DNA of 33,766 bases from Syntrophales bacterium. Its GTDB lineage: Bacteria; Desulfobacterota; Syntrophia; Syntrophales; UBA4778. Of the stretch, positions 7,753 through 16,374 are shown one piece after another; the first letter of the stretch is position 1; every line of letters begins with the position of its first letter. The translations under genes and the position numbers were made by a program. Location: the NCBI GenBank assembly GCA_028712885.1, contig JAQTPK010000003.1:75129-108894 (forward strand), in the 5' to 3' direction. The notes under the pieces are model-generated. The model was not told the DNA's origin, ran no database searches, and saw only the letters and a list, made by a program, of their open reading frames with translations.

Positions 7753-9065
7753 CGGCCTGCTGCTGCTCCTGCTCTTTGATCCCCGGGTTCAGCTTTTTTC
7801 CGGACCAGAAAATAGAGCTCTCCGCGCTCCTTGAGGCTGCCCGCGATCCGCTCGCCCTCATCTCCCTTGCCGCAGAAGAGATCCACTCTCCCGGCTCCCT
7901 TGATCACGCCTCCCGTGTCCTGGTTGAGGACAAAGCGCAGGACGGGCGCCCAGGAGACGATCTCGCCCCCCGCGTCGAAGACGGGCTTTCGCAGGCTGAT
8001 CAGGGCCAGGCCTCCCCGCGGGTAAAGATCGAGATCAGTGGCGATGGACCGGCCGCCGGTGACCGGCACTCCGAGGCTCCCGATGGGACCGGGAGTCACT
8101 CTCCGGAAAAATACGTAGCTTTCATTGTGATTGAGCACCGACGCCATTTCTTCGGGGTGCTCCCGGAGAAAGCGTACGATGCTCCGGTGGGACATCTCCT
8201 GTTCCGTCAGACGCCCCCGCTCCAGAAGATATTTTCCGATGCTGCGGTAAGGCCGCCCGTTGCAATCCGCATAGCTTACCTGGAATGAGCTTCCATCCGG
8301 AAGCACAATCGTTCCGGACCCCTGGATATGGAGAAAGAAAAGGCCGATCGGATCGGAGAGCCATACGATCTCCAGGTCCCTGTCCCGGAGGCTTCCCAAT
8401 TCGTCGATGGTGCGGCGGTCGTGGTAAGGAATCATCTCGCGTCCTTCCAGTCTGCCGACTATCCTCTCTCCCCTGAATTTGTTTCTGAAGCGTCCCAGGT
8501 TGATCACGACAAGGTCGTCCGGGATGCCGTAGACGGGGTACCGGTAATTTTCGTCCGGCTTCAGCGAGCCTTCCAGCACGGGCTCGAAATAGCCCGTGTA
8601 CAGCGCGGAATCACGGCCGCCGTGTCCCGCGGATTTATAGAACAGAAAAGATTCCCGTATCTTCCCGATCTTGACCTCCGCGGGTTCCGGGCCGCGGATG
8701 ATATCGAGAAAGGCAAGCAGGGTCTCCTTCATATCCTGAACGGAATACTGTTCCCTGCCGATCCGGAAAGACCGGGAGGCGGGAAGCGAGTCGTAATATT
8801 GCAGGCTCCTGCTTATGGCCGCCTCGAGAGAGATCTGGTCGAGATCGTCCAGGAACCCGTTTCCGGAAGGCGCCGCCAGAACCGGCGGCTCTACCGCGCT
8901 CAATACAAGCCGTTCCGGAGGAGGAAGCCGTTTCGGGGGGGCTGCCGGCTTTTCTTTCAGCGCCGCACATCCGCCGATGCATAAGCCAAGCACCAGCAGT
9001 ATGATGAGACGAAGATGCGAAATTGCGAAGTTACGAAGCATAAATCTATTCATAATAAATGCCAT
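7749..9065 (-). CDS. mltA: Membrane-bound lytic murein transglycosylase A
   Basis: MltA cleaves peptidoglycan glycan strands to 1,6-anhydro products from the inner face of the outer membrane. The N-terminus is a lipoprotein signal with lipobox IGGC near residue 33 (GLCIGGCAAL), followed by a proline-rich linker. The catalytic domain shows TGYFEPVLEGS, IQGSGTIVLPDGS and the C-terminal NQDTGGVIKGAGRVDLFCG, which contains the catalytic aspartate and the 3D-like fold. The length of 438 residues is slightly above the usual 360-420. The start is uncertain: 9065, 9053 or 9041 are all in frame. Part of the signal peptide (residues 9-19) is encoded by an octamer repeat. The stop overlaps the convergent GGDEF gene. 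Confidence 0.93.
   Translation of the reverse strand: MAFIMNRFMLRNFAISHLRLIILLVLGLCIGGCAALKEKPAAPPKRLPPPERLVLSAVEPPVLAAPSGNGFLDDLDQISLEAAISRSLQYYDSLPASRSFRIGREQYSVQDMKETLLAFLDIIRGPEPAEVKIGKIRESFLFYKSAGHGGRDSALYTGYFEPVLEGSLKPDENYRYPVYGIPDDLVVINLGRFRNKFRGERIVGRLEGREMIPYHDRRTIDELGSLRDRDLEIVWLSDPIGLFFLHIQGSGTIVLPDGSSFQVSYADCNGRPYRSIGKYLLERGRLTEQEMSHRSIVRFLREHPEEMASVLNHNESYVFFRRVTPGPIGSLGVPVTGGRSIATDLDLYPRGGLALISLRKPVFDAGGEIVSWAPVLRFVLNQDTGGVIKGAGRVDLFCGKGDEGERIAGSLKERGELYFLVRKKAEPGDQRAGAAAGR
9011..9042. repeat. Octamer array inside the mltA signal-peptide region
   Basis: Four tandem 8-bp units (GAAGATGC, GAAATTGC and similar; consensus GAARNTRC with a decayed last unit) lie in the mltA coding start and encode MLRNFAISHLR. 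Confidence 0.65.
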
Positions 9066-9071
9066 TCAGGT

Positions 9072-9220
9072 CGGAAATCCCAAATTACAAGCACCAAATC
9101 CCAGACAAAATACAAATTCCAAATTCGAATAATCCAAATATGGAGCTGAGGTTCGCAACGGCGTTTTAGAATTTCTGATTTGGTGCTTGTTTGGAATCTG
9201 GTGCTTGTAATTTGGAATTT
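9072..9220. repeat. A+T-rich inverted repeat region upstream of mltA
   Basis: CAAATTACAAGCACCA (9081-9096) is exactly complementary to 9199-9214. Both arms are embedded in degenerate copies of the words ATTTGG and GGTGCTTG. The region holds no gene and lies between the mltA start and the downstream heptamer array. Confidence 0.75.
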
Positions 9221-9228
9221 ATCATTAA

Positions 9229-9263
9229 CTTACGCCTTACTCTTTACCCCTGACGACTTACGA
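9229..9263. repeat. Heptamer array abutting the acetyltransferase stop codon
   Basis: Five consecutive 7-bp units (CTTACGC, CTTACTC and similar) occupy the 35 bp directly downstream of the acetyltransferase. Read on the minus strand most carry TAA in the pattern NGTRARR. Confidence 0.85.
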
Positions 9264-9722
9264 TCACAACTCAATTATCATCGCCGTCTCGTCGCAGAAA
9301 TCAGGATACTTCGGACAGCGGAAACAATCCGACCAGATCTTTTCCGGAAGCGTTGATCTTTCCACTGCTCCGAACCCCAGTTTCCGGAAAAATTCCTTCT
9401 GATACGTGAGAGTAAAAATGCGGTAGAGTTGAAGCGTAATCGCCTCGGAAATACAGGCCTCAACGAGCATTTTTCCAATGCCCCTTCCGCGGCAGGACTC
9501 TTCCACGAAAAGGGAGCGTACTTCCGCCAGGTTCTCCCAGATAATAGTCATCGCGCAGATGCCGGCCAGCCGTCCCGTATCCTCGTCAATGTAAATGAAA
9601 AAGTCGCGAAGGCTGCCGTAGATATCCATCAGCGATCTCGGAAGCATCTCCCCCTTTCCGGAAGATGTATTGATCAGCAGATGTATCGTCTTCACATCTC
9701 CGATTCGTGCTTTTCTGAGCAT
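9264..9722 (-). CDS. GNAT acetyltransferase of the short N-acetylglutamate synthase type
   Basis: This 152-residue GNAT-fold protein resembles the short ArgA-like enzymes of many deltaproteobacteria, which acetylate glutamate as the first step of arginine synthesis. The N-terminus (MLRKARIGDVKTIHLLI), the LPRSLMDIYGSLRDFF segment and the acetyl-CoA loop CRGRGIGKMLVEACI are typical. So is the cysteine-containing end (WSDCFRCPKYPDFCDETAM). A strong ribosome-binding site (AGGAGAAAGGG) precedes the ATG. No other arg genes are nearby, so the exact substrate is inferred from similarity only. Its stop codon lies at the edge of a heptamer array. Confidence 0.75.
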   Translation of the reverse strand: MLRKARIGDVKTIHLLINTSSGKGEMLPRSLMDIYGSLRDFFIYIDEDTGRLAGICAMTIIWENLAEVRSLFVEESCRGRGIGKMLVEACISEAITLQLYRIFTLTYQKEFFRKLGFGAVERSTLPEKIWSDCFRCPKYPDFCDETAMIIEL

Positions 9723-9798
9723 CCCTTTCTCCTACTGAGGCATTGGGCATCGGGCGCCGAACTGCGCGAAACGCGGGAAATGTTTATCGAGTCTGTTG

Positions 9799-9908
9799 TG
9801 TCCATGAGTCCATTGCGTCTATTGAATTGAGCGGGAAAGGCAAAATTGAAACGCCTGACGCCCAAGGCCAACGCCTGATACCTGAAAACCCGACACCTGA
9901 CACCTGGT
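9799..9908. repeat. Mixed short tandem repeats downstream of recN
   Basis: A degenerate nonamer stretch (TCCATTGCG, TCTATTGAA) is followed by heptamer-like units of the type CRCCTGA up to the recN stop. The rest of the spacer between the acetyltransferase and recN holds no gene. Confidence 0.65.
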
Positions 9909-11600
9909 TTACCGCCCGTCTCGCCTTGCTTTTTTGAGGACCTCTTTTGCGTGCGCCCTTGTTTCTCCGGTGATGTCCACGCCTCCAAGCATGCGGGCTA
10001 TTTCCTCCAGCCGCTCCCGGCCGTCCAGCGTCCGCACGCGGCTGACCGTCCGGCCCGATGTCGTTTCCTTGGTGACGAGGTAATGCCGTTCGGCAAACGA
10101 CGCGATCTGCGGCAGATGCGTGATGCACAGCACCTGGCGTCCTTTCGCAACGTCGCGCAGCTTCTCGCCCACGACCTCCGCCACGGCGCCCCCTATCCCG
10201 CTGTCCACCTCATCGAAGATCAGCGTCCCGGCCGAATCGGCCCCCGCCAGAACCTTTTTAAGCGCCAGGACGATCCTCGACAGCTCGCCTCCGGAGGCGA
10301 TGCGGCGGAGCGCCTTCATCTGCTCGCCGGCGTTGGCTGAAAAGTAAAATTCAACGGTATCGCAGCCTCTGGCGTTCAGCTCCGGCATGCCTTCCCCGGT
10401 ATGCGCCCCGGAAAAAACTATATCGAATGCCGCCTGCTCCATCCGCAGGGACCGGAGCTCGCCCTGCACGGCCTTTTTCAGAATTGCCGCCTTTTCCCTG
10501 CGGGCTGAGGAAAGGGCCTCGGCCTTCCTCCTCAGGTCAGCCTCCATGCCGCCCATTTCCGCCCGGATGCGGCCGATTTCCTCGTCCGCGGAGGACAATG
10601 TATCCAGCTCGTTGAGGATCTCCTCTCTTTTCTTCAGCACGCCCTCGAGCGTCCCGCCGTGCTTTCTCTTGAGGCGGGAGAGAAGCTCCAGCCGGTTTTC
10701 TATTTCATCCAGCCGGGCGGGATTGACGGCAATGCGCCCGGCGTAATCCCGCAGAAGCCGCGACAGGTCTTCTATTCCGAAGACAATGGAATCAATCTCC
10801 TGGTCCGAGGCGGCAAAGCCGGGATCGATTTTCTTGATTTCCCTGATATCCCTGACCGCCGAGCCGATCTCCTGCAGCACCGATCTCTCTCTGCCGTAAA
10901 GCATCCCGAAGGCCCGCTCGGCGTGTTCCCGGAGTTTCCCCGCGTTGCGCAGGATATTTTTCTCGTCGAGCAGTTCCGAATCTTCGCCGGCGCGAATGCC
11001 GGCGTTGTCCAGTTCCCTGAGCTGAAAGCGGAGAAATTCTTCCTTCTGGGCGCCCTGACGGGAGGCAGCGGAGAGATCCGCCGCGCGATGCGTCAATTCC
11101 ATGTACCGAAGGTACTCCTCCGAGTACTGAGACCGCAGGCCCCTGAGCCCCCCCGATTCGTCCAGGATGTCGAGATGGCTTTCCGGATCGAGCAGGACCT
11201 GGTGCTCATGCTGGCTGCAGATATTGACAAGCGCGCCGCTTACAGCGGAGAGCACTCCCAGGTTCGCCAGGTCTCCGTTTATGTATACCCTTCCCTTCCC
11301 GGCCCGGGTGATGATGCGCCTGAGCACGAGCTCATCGCCGTCTCCGTATCCGAGAGAGGAGATTCTTTCCTTCAGTTTCTCCTCACCGGAAAGGTCGAAA
11401 AGCGCATCAATCACGGCGCTGTCTTCCGCAGACCGGATCTGTTCCGAAGAGGCCCGTCCTCCGAGCAGCAGGCCTATTGCGCCGATGAGGATAGACTTGC
11501 CCGCGCCGGTTTCCCCCGAGATAACGTTCAGGCCCGGCCCGAAGGAGATCTTCAGTTCGTCGATAATGGCGAAGTTTCTGATTCCCAGTTCTACGAGCAT
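9909..11600 (-). CDS. recN: DNA repair protein RecN
   Basis: RecN is an SMC-like ATPase that acts in double-strand-break repair. The protein has 563 residues, a normal length. Walker A is GETGAGKS at 29-36, followed by a long coiled-coil middle region. The C-terminal half carries the ABC signature ASGGELSRIVLALK and Walker B TLIFDEVDSGIGG. The N-terminal MLVELGIRNFAIIDEL is the usual start. It follows nadK on the same strand with a repeat-filled gap, the common recN/nadK pairing. The TAA stop lies in a GGTAAAC word that begins the downstream repeat array. Confidence 0.97.
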   Translation of the reverse strand: MLVELGIRNFAIIDELKISFGPGLNVISGETGAGKSILIGAIGLLLGGRASSEQIRSAEDSAVIDALFDLSGEEKLKERISSLGYGDGDELVLRRIITRAGKGRVYINGDLANLGVLSAVSGALVNICSQHEHQVLLDPESHLDILDESGGLRGLRSQYSEEYLRYMELTHRAADLSAASRQGAQKEEFLRFQLRELDNAGIRAGEDSELLDEKNILRNAGKLREHAERAFGMLYGRERSVLQEIGSAVRDIREIKKIDPGFAASDQEIDSIVFGIEDLSRLLRDYAGRIAVNPARLDEIENRLELLSRLKRKHGGTLEGVLKKREEILNELDTLSSADEEIGRIRAEMGGMEADLRRKAEALSSARREKAAILKKAVQGELRSLRMEQAAFDIVFSGAHTGEGMPELNARGCDTVEFYFSANAGEQMKALRRIASGGELSRIVLALKKVLAGADSAGTLIFDEVDSGIGGAVAEVVGEKLRDVAKGRQVLCITHLPQIASFAERHYLVTKETTSGRTVSRVRTLDGRERLEEIARMLGGVDITGETRAHAKEVLKKARRDGR

Positions 11601-11620
11601 GCTTCAACTGCAGGTTTCGA

Positions 11621-11739
11621 GGGTTCAAGGGCTCGAGGTCTCAAGGGGGCCTCATAAGTATAATTGAATCTATCAGTAAAACAGGCGACCGTTTTTTGGT
11701 TTTGAGTACTCTGAAAATTACCCTCGAATCCTTGAACCC
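11621..11739. repeat. Inverted repeat between nadK and recN
   Basis: GGGTTCAAGG (11621-11630) and CCTTGAACCC (11730-11739) are perfect complements, embedded in degenerate copies of GGNTCRAGG. They flank about 100 bp without a gene. The right arm runs into the nadK stop codon. Confidence 0.7.
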
Positions 11740-11742
11740 TTC

Positions 11743-12621
11743 TCACTTAATTATTGCCGACAGGCCGCCCCAGCCCAGCTTCGTCCTCAAGATCTCCAGA
11801 TAGTCCCGGTGGGGGGACATGATCAGGTTCGTATAGAATCTGGATTTGCGGACGGCGACAATGTCCGCCGGTTCAAGACGGCAGGAAATCTGTCCGTCAA
11901 GCGTCAGCGTCGGGAATCCCTCCCTCGACCAGGTCGAGATCTTCACGACGGCGTCCTGGGGCAGAATGACGGGCCTGTTTGTCAGCGTGTGGGGACAGAT
12001 GGGATTGACGATAATGGAATCCAGCTGCGGGCAGATAATCGGCCCTCCCGCGGAGAGTGAGTACGCGGTGGATCCGGTCGGGGTCGAAACGATAAGCCCG
12101 TCGGCTTTGTAAGTCGTCATATACTGGTCGTCCACCAGCGTTTCCAGATCAAGCAGTCTGCAGAGTTTCCCGCGGCTGATCACGGCGTCATTAAGCACCG
12201 TGTATTCCTCGATCTGTCTGCCTTCGCGGCTGATGGACGCGTCGAGCATCATCCTCTTTTCGATCCTGTAACTTCCCTGGAGGACCATTTCGAGATCGCT
12301 GTTCAGTTCCTGCAGATTGACTACCGTCAGGAAACCGAAACCGCCCAGATTCACCCCGAGGATAGGCACCGAGCATTTCCGCAATGAACGCGCAGCCATC
12401 AGCAGCGTTCCGTCCCCGCCGAAGACGACGGCCATGTCCACCATGGGCGCCAGCGCTTCCTTGTCAAAGCGCCCCGCTTCTCCGGTCCTTTCGGCTATTC
12501 CCTTTTCCAGGAATACCTCCAGTCCCCGCTTGGCGAGCCAGTCCCGCAATTCCAGCGCATACTCCAGCGATTTTTCCTTGTACAGGTTGGCTATGATGCC
12601 GATTTTCCGTATCTCTTTCAT
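11743..12621 (-). CDS. nadK: NAD kinase
   Basis: NadK phosphorylates NAD to NADP with ATP or polyphosphate. The 292-residue protein has the ATP-binding GGDGT motif (residues 68-72), the NLGGFGFLT segment and the conserved TPTGSTAYSLSAGGPI. The start at 12621 (MKEIRKIGII) fits the family; the open frame extends upstream to 12792, but that part is repeat-derived and unlike NadK. The TGA stop is part of a GTGAGAAGG word continuous with the adjacent repeat. Confidence 0.95.
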   Translation of the reverse strand: MKEIRKIGIIANLYKEKSLEYALELRDWLAKRGLEVFLEKGIAERTGEAGRFDKEALAPMVDMAVVFGGDGTLLMAARSLRKCSVPILGVNLGGFGFLTVVNLQELNSDLEMVLQGSYRIEKRMMLDASISREGRQIEEYTVLNDAVISRGKLCRLLDLETLVDDQYMTTYKADGLIVSTPTGSTAYSLSAGGPIICPQLDSIIVNPICPHTLTNRPVILPQDAVVKISTWSREGFPTLTLDGQISCRLEPADIVAVRKSRFYTNLIMSPHRDYLEILRTKLGWGGLSAIIK

Positions 12622-12800
12622 ATCAGTCCCGGTTTCAGAATTTATTTTCACTACCACAAATAATAGCGCAAGGCAAAGGATGTAATTAGCAGGCACAGGT
12701 GAGGGGTGAGGGGTATTGGGTATTGGGCGGGAAAAGGGGGAAATGCGGGAAAGTTTTTGGGCGTTGGGCGTTGGGATTCGAGACAGCAACACCTTACCCC

Positions 12801-12856
12801 CGTGAGGAGTGAAGAGTAAGGCGTAAAGTGTTTTTTCCGCCTTACGCCTTACTCTT
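12801..12856. repeat. Inverted heptamer arrays forming a hairpin
   Basis: Four NGTRARR units (12801-12828) face two complementary units (12841-12854). AAGAGTAAGGCGTAA (12812-12826) and TTACGCCTTACTCTT (12842-12856) are perfect complements around a T-rich 15-nt loop. Confidence 0.85.
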
Positions 12857-12870
12857 TCTTAAGGGATTTA

Positions 12871-12931
12871 TCAATCAGTCCAAAAGATTTCTCCCATGCG
12901 GTCGAAATGACATTTAAAGATCGCTCAGGAT
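12871..12931 (-). repeat. 61-bp dispersed repeat, copy B
   Basis: This is the reverse complement of 25985-26045 with one mismatch in 61 bp. It contains TGTCATTTCGACCGCATGGG and GAGAAATCTTTTGG. Heptamer arrays lie on both sides. Confidence 0.9.
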
Positions 12932-12945
12932 ATTTTTTTGAACAC

Positions 12946-12973
12946 TTTACGCCTTACTCCTCACGCCTTACGA
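12946..12973. repeat. Heptamer array next to the 61-bp repeat
   Basis: Four tandem units (TTTACGC, CTTACTC, CTCACGC, CTTACGA) follow repeat copy B. Confidence 0.8.
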
Positions 12974-13092
12974 TTGTGGTCGTCAGGCATTGGGCGTCGG
13001 GCATTTCCCGCTCTTTGCCTTATTGCTTGACAGACATGGAGAATTTAAGGTAGGCAACGTGCGCCTTGATACAAATAAAACGTGAGAGAGCC

Positions 13093-14169
13093 ATGGGACT
13101 TCTGAAGGGTACTTTTACTTTTTCCAAATACCGGGTGGAGGGAGAGCCTCCGGCAAAATTCCTGGATTTCGTCGACGGAAAGCTGAAGACTTTTTCTTTC
13201 CGGGGCATGCCGGCCGGATCCGATGAAACGGCAATGGGCTGGACCAGTATGGAGGACCCGCTCGACGTCCTCTTCGAGCGGGGCGGCTATATCGAGGGCG
13301 ATTACGTCATCTTCACTCTTCGGGTAGACCGCCGGACCGTCCCCTCCTCGCTGGTGAAAGTAAAAACAGCGGAAGCGGAAAAGGAATTTCTCGCCCGGCA
13401 CAAGCAGGAGCGGATCTTCCGAGAGCAGAAAAAAGAAATACGTGAAACGGTCCGCCAGGAGCTTCTCGGCCGCGCCCTGCCGGTCCCTTCATTTTACGAC
13501 GTGTGCTGGTGCATATCCGGGAAATGGCTCCTGTTCGGCGCCCTCGCCGAAAAGTTAAGCGATGATTTCGAAAAGCTCTTTGAGCGCTGCTTCGGGCTCA
13601 AAATTCATCCCTGGACTTTTGTGGACGAAAGCTCCGGGGCCGGCTCTCCGGAAGAGCCGGGCAAAGCCGCCGCCCTTCGCCGGGAATTCCTGACCTGGTT
13701 GTGGTTCCGGAGCGGAGAGAGGGACGGGATGATCCGGCTTCCCGGAGGGGAGATATCGGCTCGTTTCGCCCGCCGGCTTGTCCTTGAATCCGGCGAAGGC
13801 GACTACACTGATACGGTCGTATGCAACGGCATGAATTCCGGCCTGCGGGAAGGAAAAGCCGCGCTTCGGGAGGGGAAAAAGGTCCGGGAGGCCCGGATTT
13901 TTCTCGGCTGCGACAACAATGAATGCGAATTCACTTTCAAAGCGGACCGGTTTTCTTATCAATCCTTCAAATTCCCGCCGCCGCCCGAGCAGGACCGGAG
14001 CGGAGCGGACAGGGCCGGCCATATCCTGGACAGGATTTACCTCCTCGAAAAAGCAGTGGAGACGATGGAAAATCTTTTTTCCGAGTTCTCGACGGCGAGG
14101 AAATCCGGACGATGGAAATCCGAAATCATCCCGAAGATGCTCAAGTGGATCGAAAAAGACCGAAGTTGA
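13093..14169 (+). CDS. RdgC-like recombination-associated protein
   Basis: This 358-residue protein has no signal peptide or membrane segment. Its N-terminus (MGLLKGTFTFSKYRV), the AMGWTSMEDPLDVLF segment and the basic segment around VRQELLGRALPVPS recall RdgC, a ring-shaped DNA-binding protein that restrains RecA. E. coli RdgC is about 300 residues, so this one is longer. The C-terminus (YLLEKAVETMENLFSEFSTA) is helical. The start at 13093 has a GAGAG ribosome-binding site; the open frame begins 27 bp earlier. The assignment rests on remembered motifs only; an uncharacterised conserved protein is the alternative. The stop TGA lies in the word AGTTGAGA that begins an inverted repeat. Confidence 0.55.
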   Translation: MGLLKGTFTFSKYRVEGEPPAKFLDFVDGKLKTFSFRGMPAGSDETAMGWTSMEDPLDVLFERGGYIEGDYVIFTLRVDRRTVPSSLVKVKTAEAEKEFLARHKQERIFREQKKEIRETVRQELLGRALPVPSFYDVCWCISGKWLLFGALAEKLSDDFEKLFERCFGLKIHPWTFVDESSGAGSPEEPGKAAALRREFLTWLWFRSGERDGMIRLPGGEISARFARRLVLESGEGDYTDTVVCNGMNSGLREGKAALREGKKVREARIFLGCDNNECEFTFKADRFSYQSFKFPPPPEQDRSGADRAGHILDRIYLLEKAVETMENLFSEFSTARKSGRWKSEIIPKMLKWIEKDRS

Positions 14170-14272
14170 GACGGTGAGAGGTTGAGAATGTAGATCAAAG
14201 CTCGTTTTATTTGTCTCCGTAAATGATGCCTGTTTTTTCCCAACATCTCAGCATCTCAACTTCTCAACTTCG
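14161..14272. repeat. Inverted repeat arrays between two convergent genes
   Basis: CGAAGTTGAG (14161-14170) and CTCAACTTCG (14263-14272) are perfect complements, continued inward by degenerate copies of GTTGAGA on one arm and TCTCAAC on the other. The arms flank about 60 bp without a gene and touch the stop codons of both flanking genes. Confidence 0.8.
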
Positions 14273-14274
14273 CT

Positions 14275-16278
14275 TTATTCTTTGTTCCCGGGGCTGACGG
14301 ATATCGTGATTCGCGTGCGGCCCGGGGCCGAATCGACGCGGAGTTCGCCTCCGAGCGGCCTCAATCTCTCGCGGATACTGAACAGACCGAATTTTCCCGC
14401 CTTGAGATCCGTCTTGCGGTTCGTCCCGGCAGGAAAACCGACGCCGTTGTCCTCCACTGAGATCTGAATTCCGCCTTCCGCCGCATTCATCGACACCGTT
14501 ACCCGGTCCGCCCTGGAGTGTTTCACTACATTCCAGAACAGTTCCCGGACCGCCTGGTACAGCAGAACCTGCAAGTCCCGCCCCGCGGCGGAATCGTCCC
14601 ATCCGGCAGCGTCGATGCTGAAGGAGATGTCATGCCCTTTCCTGAAGTTGTCCGCCATGCTGTCGATCGCCGCCCCGAGACCGAGTTCGTACAGCGCCGG
14701 CGGGCTCAGCTCGGAAATGATTGACCTTGTATCGTGAACGGCCTGACTGACCAGATCGTGCAGGTTTGCAAGGTCCTCGATTATTTTCGCATCCGTCGCT
14801 TTTTGCCTGATCCCGTTCAGTCTGATCTTGGTAATCGCGAGCGTCTGTCCGATATTGTCATGCAGTTCTGCTGCTATCCTCCTCCTCTCCTCTTCTTCGG
14901 CGAGGGAGAGTTGGGAGGCGAGGGACCTGAGCTCTTCGTGATACGTCCTGATTTTTTCCTGGGCCGCCTTGCGTTCCTGAATTTCCTTTTTCAGGATCCG
15001 GTTCACCTCCGAAAGGGCTTTCGTTCTCCGCCGGACCCTCGCCTCAAGCTTCTCGTGGGACTGCCTGAGTTCGGCCTGAAGCTCCTGAGTGGCGGTGATG
15101 TCCGTGAAGATGGACACGGTTCCGAACATCCTGCCGCCTTCGGCCAGAATCGGCGCCGCACTGGCTGACAGCCATTTTTTCGCTCCATCGGGCCTGCAGA
15201 CTGCAAGCACGGCATTCCGCACCGTCTCTCCCCGCGCGGCGCGTCGCGGGGGAAGATCTTCAGGGTCCACTCTCCTTCCCTCCTCATCTTCGACGCTCAG
15301 GAGCTCGGTCATTTCTTCGATATTGCCCGCCTGTTGCTCCGTAAAACCGAGTATCCGGGACGCGGCCGGATTCAGTCTCAGGATTCTCCCCTGCGGGCAG
15401 GAAACAATCACTCCTTCCGCAATGGAGGTGATGGTGACGTCGAGCTCGCGCATGCGCTCCTCCGCTTTCGATTTCGCTTCGATCCACCAGAGGCCGAGCG
15501 AACCGAAAGTTGCGAGCTGAACGAGCAGGGTTTCTTCTTCATGAGTGAACGATCCGTCCTTTCCGCCCGATACCATGATGAATCCGATCGGCATCCCCTT
15601 TTCCCCGGTCAGCCGGATCCCCAGAATTTCCCCTTCTATCCCGGGCGGATCCGTCGCCGTGATCTTTCTCCATTCGTCCGCCGGAATCCTTACGGCCTTT
15701 GCTTCGTGAAAGACCTGAAGCAGGCCGGCGTGATTTTTCTCCGCTGCCGCAGCGGCAAGGACCGCATTTTTTTCCTCTCCTCGGCTCGAGCAGAACGCGG
15801 TAATTACGGCGCCCGATCCGGCGTCTGCTGCGACCATTCCGGACACGGCGCCCGTCAGATCGCAGGCGGCATTCACAATCTGCCGGAGGATCTCCCCGGG
15901 ACCGGTTTCCAGCAGTATCCGGTCGGTAGTCTGAATGAGGCGGTGGACCCTGTCGAGATGCTCCTCCCGTCTGAGCTGTTCCTTCAGCCGGTCCTTCTCC
16001 CTTGCGTCTTTCTCCAGGGCGGACCTGCGCAGCACTTCCAGTTCGCGTCTCAGCCTGTCCCGGTCCTCCGCCATTTCGGCAAGATCCTTATTCAGCAGGC
16101 GCTCCAGATTCTGCATTTCTTCACGGGTTACCCTGAGGGTCTCCAGGGCTTCGCCCAGAGTGTGGCCGCTCTCTCCCTCGCTGATCAGCGAGGCCAGGAC
16201 ATCGGCTGCCGCCTGCAGGCGTATACCAGCCGATTGCAGATGATGCAGTATTTCAGGACTGATCGCTTCCACTGTCAA
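14275..16278 (-). CDS. Sensor histidine kinase: GAF-PAS-HisKA_3-HATPase
   Basis: The 667-residue soluble kinase has an N-terminal helical/coiled-coil region (1-110), a GAF-like domain (about 112-265), a PAS domain (about 278-398), a coiled coil (400-455), a NarL-type HisKA_3 dimerisation domain with phospho-accepting H473 in AAELHDNIGQTLA, and an ATPase domain. The ATPase domain shows an N-box (FWNVVKHSRA, 581-590) and G-boxes (EDNGVGFP at 609-616; GKFGLFSIRERL at 628-639). Such kinases pair with LuxR/NarL-type regulators, but none is adjacent, so it is an orphan here. The open frame starts with TTG at 16278; a GTG at 16272 is better spaced from GAGTGG and may be the true start. There is no membrane segment, so the signal is probably cytoplasmic. 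Confidence 0.9.
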   Translation of the reverse strand: MTVEAISPEILHHLQSAGIRLQAAADVLASLISEGESGHTLGEALETLRVTREEMQNLERLLNKDLAEMAEDRDRLRRELEVLRRSALEKDAREKDRLKEQLRREEHLDRVHRLIQTTDRILLETGPGEILRQIVNAACDLTGAVSGMVAADAGSGAVITAFCSSRGEEKNAVLAAAAAEKNHAGLLQVFHEAKAVRIPADEWRKITATDPPGIEGEILGIRLTGEKGMPIGFIMVSGGKDGSFTHEEETLLVQLATFGSLGLWWIEAKSKAEERMRELDVTITSIAEGVIVSCPQGRILRLNPAASRILGFTEQQAGNIEEMTELLSVEDEEGRRVDPEDLPPRRAARGETVRNAVLAVCRPDGAKKWLSASAAPILAEGGRMFGTVSIFTDITATQELQAELRQSHEKLEARVRRRTKALSEVNRILKKEIQERKAAQEKIRTYHEELRSLASQLSLAEEEERRRIAAELHDNIGQTLAITKIRLNGIRQKATDAKIIEDLANLHDLVSQAVHDTRSIISELSPPALYELGLGAAIDSMADNFRKGHDISFSIDAAGWDDSAAGRDLQVLLYQAVRELFWNVVKHSRADRVTVSMNAAEGGIQISVEDNGVGFPAGTNRKTDLKAGKFGLFSIRERLRPLGGELRVDSAPGRTRITISVSPGNKE

Positions 16279-16374
16279 CCACTCAATGTTATTTTAATAA
16301 CGGCCGATTCATGCAGGAGTTGCCCCATGCGTTCGCAGGATATCAGGGAAAACCTATTCTCCCCTCTTTGACGT

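Larger units (their letters stand above)
12622..13092. other. Divergent nadK / rdgC-like spacer filled with repeats
   Basis: The 471-bp spacer has G-rich 7- to 9-bp tandem words (GGTGAGG, TATTGGG, GGGCGTT) at about 12706-12772, a 15-bp perfect hairpin (12812-12856), a 61-bp dispersed repeat (12871-12931) and a heptamer array (12946-12973). A TTGACA at 13027-13032 is a possible -35 for the rdgC-like gene, but no good -10 follows. No gene was found. Confidence 0.6.

Noticed and set aside
12622-12792. 57-residue N-terminal extension of NadK
   Set aside because: It is encoded by tandem repeat sequence and unlike NadK; the start at 12621 fits the family.
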